A stretch of 64,000 nt of DNA from Marinovum algicola (lineage in GTDB: Bacteria; Pseudomonadota; Alphaproteobacteria; Rhodobacterales; Rhodobacteraceae), in the NCBI RefSeq assembly GCF_900109145.1, contig NZ_FNYY01000006.1, positions 175,794-239,793 of the forward strand. Direction: 5' to 3'. Each line of letters opens with the position of its first letter. The first letter of the stretch is position 1. Made by a program: the position numbers and the translations under genes. The notes under the pieces were generated by a model. The model worked only from the letters and a program-made list of their open reading frames with translations, ran no database searches and was not told where the DNA came from. Shown here piece after piece: positions 62,214 to 64,000 of this stretch.

Positions 62214-62819
62214 ATGGCGAAGCGCGTGGCGATCTATGCTCGGGTTAGCACCGGCGGCCAGACCACCGATAACCAGCTCGTCCGGCTGCGAGAGGTGGCG
62301 GAGCGGGCCGGGTGGGACGTAGTGCAGGAATATGTCGAGACGGCTTCGGGGGCCAGCCGCTCGCGCCCGGCGCTCGACCGGATGATGGCCGACGCCCGGC
62401 GGCGGCGCTTTGACCTGATCGCCGCTGTTGACGTGTCGCGCCTAGGGCGCAGCCTCGCCAACCTCGCGGCCCTGTTCGAGGAGGTGCGGCAGATCGGCTG
62501 CGACCTCTACCTTGACCGCGAGGCGGTGGACACCACCACCCCGGCGGGCCGCGCGCTCTTGGGCATGGCCTCAGTCTTCGCCGCCTTCGAGCGCGACATG
62601 ATTGTCGAGCGCACCCACGCCGGGATCGCCCGCGCCCGGCTGCGGGGCGTCAGGTTCGGTCGGCCAGAGACGGGCGACGGCACCTGCGAGGCAATCCGCT
62701 CGCTTCGGCAGCAGGGCCTCGGCATCAACAAGATCGCGGCTGAGCTTCGCGTGGGCAAGTCAGTCGTGCAGCGGATCGCCAATGAGATGAAGGAGGAGAC
62801 GCATGGAAGCCAAGCATGA
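62214..62819 (+). CDS. Serine recombinase (resolvase/invertase family)
   Basis: A 201-residue small serine recombinase. The start MAKRVAIYARVST is preferred to the ATG six bases upstream because AGGAG is 8 bases before it. The nucleophile is Ser12 (ARVST). Others include QLVRLREVAERAGW, the RPALDRMMADARRRRFDLIAAVDVSRLGRSL segment (about 55-85), FAAFERDMIVERT (about 123-135) and a C-terminal HTH (GLGINKIAAELRVGKSVVQRI). It may resolve dimers or invert DNA in the element. It overlaps the next gene by 17 bases. Confidence 0.93.
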   Translation: MAKRVAIYARVSTGGQTTDNQLVRLREVAERAGWDVVQEYVETASGASRSRPALDRMMADARRRRFDLIAAVDVSRLGRSLANLAALFEEVRQIGCDLYLDREAVDTTTPAGRALLGMASVFAAFERDMIVERTHAGIARARLRGVRFGRPETGDGTCEAIRSLRQQGLGINKIAAELRVGKSVVQRIANEMKEETHGSQA

Positions 62820-63243
62820 AATCCCCGCCCGGCGCGTCGTGAATGACGCCGGCAAGAGCGAGTGGCGCGTTGGCCGCCGGGGCTTGAAGATGGTCGAGGA
62901 GCTGGCCGCTCGGGGTGTTGCCGTTGCCACCATCGCCAAGGCCCTGCGCATGGGCAAGGACGCTTTCCGAAACGTGCGCGAGCGCCAACCCGAGGTTCAG
63001 GAGGCGCTGGACCGGGGGAGGGCCAAGGAGCATGACGCGCTGGTGGCGAAGCTCTATGAGACGGCGATGGACGGCAACGTGGTTGCGGGCATGTTCCTGT
63101 TGAAGGCCCGCCACGGATACCGCGAAGGCGAGCCCTTGGAGGGCGGCAGCAGTGCCGTCCAGGTGAACATCAACCTCCCCGCCGCCATGACGCCTGAAGA
63201 CTACCGGAAAATGGTGGACGTGACGCCCAAGGGCGACGGTTGA
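62803..63243 (+). CDS. Phage-type HTH protein (terminase-small-subunit-like)
   Basis: A 146-residue protein with a homeodomain-like HTH at about 35-60 (ARGVAVATIAKALRMGKDAFRNVRERQPEVQEAL). A helical part with ARAKEHDALVAKLYETAMDGNVVAGMFLLKARHGYREG follows, like small terminase subunits or phage-encoded DNA-binding adaptors. The C-terminus (VQVNINLPAAMTPEDYRKMV) is short and polar. AAGGAGGAG stands before the ATG. No large terminase gene is nearby in the window, so a packaging role is not shown. Confidence 0.65.
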   Translation: MEAKHEIPARRVVNDAGKSEWRVGRRGLKMVEELAARGVAVATIAKALRMGKDAFRNVRERQPEVQEALDRGRAKEHDALVAKLYETAMDGNVVAGMFLLKARHGYREGEPLEGGSSAVQVNINLPAAMTPEDYRKMVDVTPKGDG

Positions 63244-63264
63244 AAGCTAGGAGACGATAAAAAC

Positions 63265-63453
63265 ATGCAAGACAGCAATTATGCCGTGAGCCAAAGGATG
63301 ATCAGTGAGGGCGTCCGAGCGCTCTACCGTTCCTTGGGCTATCAACTTTGCTCAGGCGACCCGGAAGAAGCCGTTGTAGAAGTATTTCGCTCCATGGCAG
63401 ATGTCAGCAAGCTGGAAGCCGCTGCCTCGACAAAAAGCCCAGCAGCGCGATAG
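63265..63453 (+). CDS. Small hypothetical protein of the element
   Basis: A 62-residue protein (MQDSNYAVSQRMISEGVRAL at the start) preceded by AGGAGA at fair spacing and following the HTH gene by 21 bases. The segment DPEEAVVEVFRSMADVSKLEAA resembles short uncharacterised phage proteins. No function is proposed. Its last 112 bases overlap a gene remnant on the other strand, so the natural C-terminus may have been altered by rearrangement. Confidence 0.5.
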   Translation: MQDSNYAVSQRMISEGVRALYRSLGYQLCSGDPEEAVVEVFRSMADVSKLEAAASTKSPAAR

Positions 63454-63679
63454 TCTGATGCCAGTTCAAGGACAGATTTCTCGGTAACAACTTCGGATTT
63501 TTCCGGGTTCTTATTATTAGGCTGGTATGTAGTCACTTGGAACTTGTCATTCATGAATTCCCAGCTGCCGTGAACAAGTCTATTCCGTCTATTTGCAGCC
63601 TTGTTGACTTTTTCGAGCGCGTCCTCGATGCTCTTCAGCTGTATATCTTGGAGTTCGGATACGGCAGCGAGCGCCCTAG
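63342..63679 (-). pseudogene. 5'-truncated gene of unknown function, cut by an IS element
   Basis: Leftward reading frame of about 112 codons. Sequence such as ALEKVNKAANRRNRLVHGSWEF and ELASDYRAAGLFVEAAASSL looks like a real soluble protein of the type with a conserved NRLVHG segment. The frame has no start codon of its own: its first codons run into the IS end at about 63680, so the 5' part was removed or lies beyond the IS. The 3' end overlaps the small rightward gene. Function unknown. Confidence 0.5.
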
Positions 63680-64000
63680 GGTCAGGACCCATTGATTTCC
63701 GCCTGTCGGCGTGATTCACGGTTCGAAAAACGAGCGGTGAACATGTCCGATCTTTTCTGGCTGACAGATGCACAGATGGCGCGTCTTGAGCCCTTCTTCC
63801 CGAAGTCCCACGGCAAACCCCGCGTCGATGATCGGCGTGTGTTGAGTGGAATTATCTTCATCAATCGCAATGGCTTGCGGTGGCGCGACGCGCCGAGTGC
63901 GTATGGCCCACACAAGACACTCTACAACCGCTGGAAGCGGTGGAGTGACAGAGGCATCTTTACCCGGATGATGGCCGGACTGGCTGCCGGGCACGGCGAA
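63680..64000 (+). mobile_element. IS5-family insertion sequence (left part)
   Basis: The left end probably lies at GGGTCAGGACC just after CTA at 63677-63679, in line with the CTAG/TA targets used by part of the IS5 family. A transposase frame begins 63 bases inside. The right end is outside the window. The precise terminal inverted repeat cannot be confirmed without the other end. Confidence 0.65.
63743..64000 (+). CDS. IS5-family transposase, N-terminal part
   Basis: The 86 codons seen begin MSDLFWLTDAQMARLEPFFP and continue with GKPRVDDRRVLSGIIFINRN, then GLRWRDAPSAYGPHKTLYNR and WKRWSDRGIF. This is the DUF4096 N-terminal domain found in IS5-type (IS427-like) transposases, common in Rhodobacteraceae. 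Many of these are made by frameshifting between two frames; the DDE part is outside the window. Confidence 0.9.
   Translation, partial: MSDLFWLTDAQMARLEPFFPKSHGKPRVDDRRVLSGIIFINRNGLRWRDAPSAYGPHKTLYNRWKRWSDRGIFTRMMAGLAAGHGE

Larger units (their letters stand above)
57195..64000. mobile_element. Integrated P4-like satellite or genomic island (left part)
   Basis: Bounded on the left by the tRNA-Arg 3' fragment. Contents in order are tyrosine integrase, structured RNA candidate, AlpA-like regulator, primase-helicase, iteron region, serine recombinase, HTH phage protein, small protein and an IS. All main genes run rightward. No capsid or tail gene is seen, so it may be a phage satellite, an integrative plasmid-like element, or the first part of a prophage. 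The right end lies beyond the window. Confidence 0.8.

Overview
The window is high-GC, densely packed DNA typical of a marine alphaproteobacterium, most likely a Rhodobacteraceae/Roseobacter-group member. This is judged from the urease-urtABCDE arrangement, the TRAP and sugar ABC transporters, the ectABC-ask operon, the GC-rich hairpin intergenic repeat and the codon use. No rRNA, intact tRNA or CRISPR array is present.

Layout. 1-10.4 kb: nitrogen from urea. Urease genes (ureD, ureA, a small His-rich membrane protein gene, ureB, ureC, partial ureE) run leftward and diverge from the urea ABC transporter urtABCDE. 10.5-13.4 kb: a large exported protein with SGNH-like, glycosidase-like and RTX-like parts. 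13.4-25.3 kb: D-glucuronate utilisation around a divergent promoter carrying three copies of a GntR-type box. Leftward are a TRAP permease pair, a GH31 glycosidase, fructuronate reductase and glucuronate isomerase. Rightward are the TRAP binding protein, a beta-glucuronidase-like GH2 enzyme, a GntR regulator and mannonate dehydratase. 25.3-37.2 kb: a second sugar-acid cluster, with a GntR regulator, a split UxaA-type dehydratase, a HpcH/HpaI aldolase, an aldehyde dehydrogenase, an enolase-superfamily dehydratase, a complete sugar ABC importer, an aldo/keto reductase and a lactonase. The set fits oxidation of a neutral sugar such as L-fucose to pyruvate plus an aldehyde.

37.3-41.8 kb: three overlapping genes (nucleotidyltransferase plus glycosyltransferase-like fusion, HAD phosphatase, nucleotidyltransferase plus kinase fusion) that look like a surface-glycan decoration cassette. 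41.8-46.3 kb: ectoine synthesis (ectA, ectB, ectC, ask) with a MarR-type ectR. 46.3-54.5 kb: the most unusual locus. A type I secretion adaptor (HlyD type), an ABC exporter whose ATPase has lost three catalytic motifs, a 2OG-Fe(II) oxygenase-like protein and a gluzincin-like peptidase sit next to a 993-residue protein built almost wholly from the triplet x-(D/N)-E. I suggest this is a dedicated export and modification system for a giant polyacidic protein. 54.6-56.9 kb: a decayed tctA remnant followed by a CaiB-type CoA-transferase and a citryl-CoA-lyase-like protein.

57.2 kb to the end: the left part of an integrated P4-like element. It is bounded by a 3' fragment of tRNA-Arg(CCU) and carries a tyrosine integrase, a structured RNA candidate, an AlpA-like regulator, a primase-helicase, an iteron-rich origin candidate, a serine recombinase, a small HTH phage protein, and an IS5-type element that cuts off the 5' end of a gene at the right edge.
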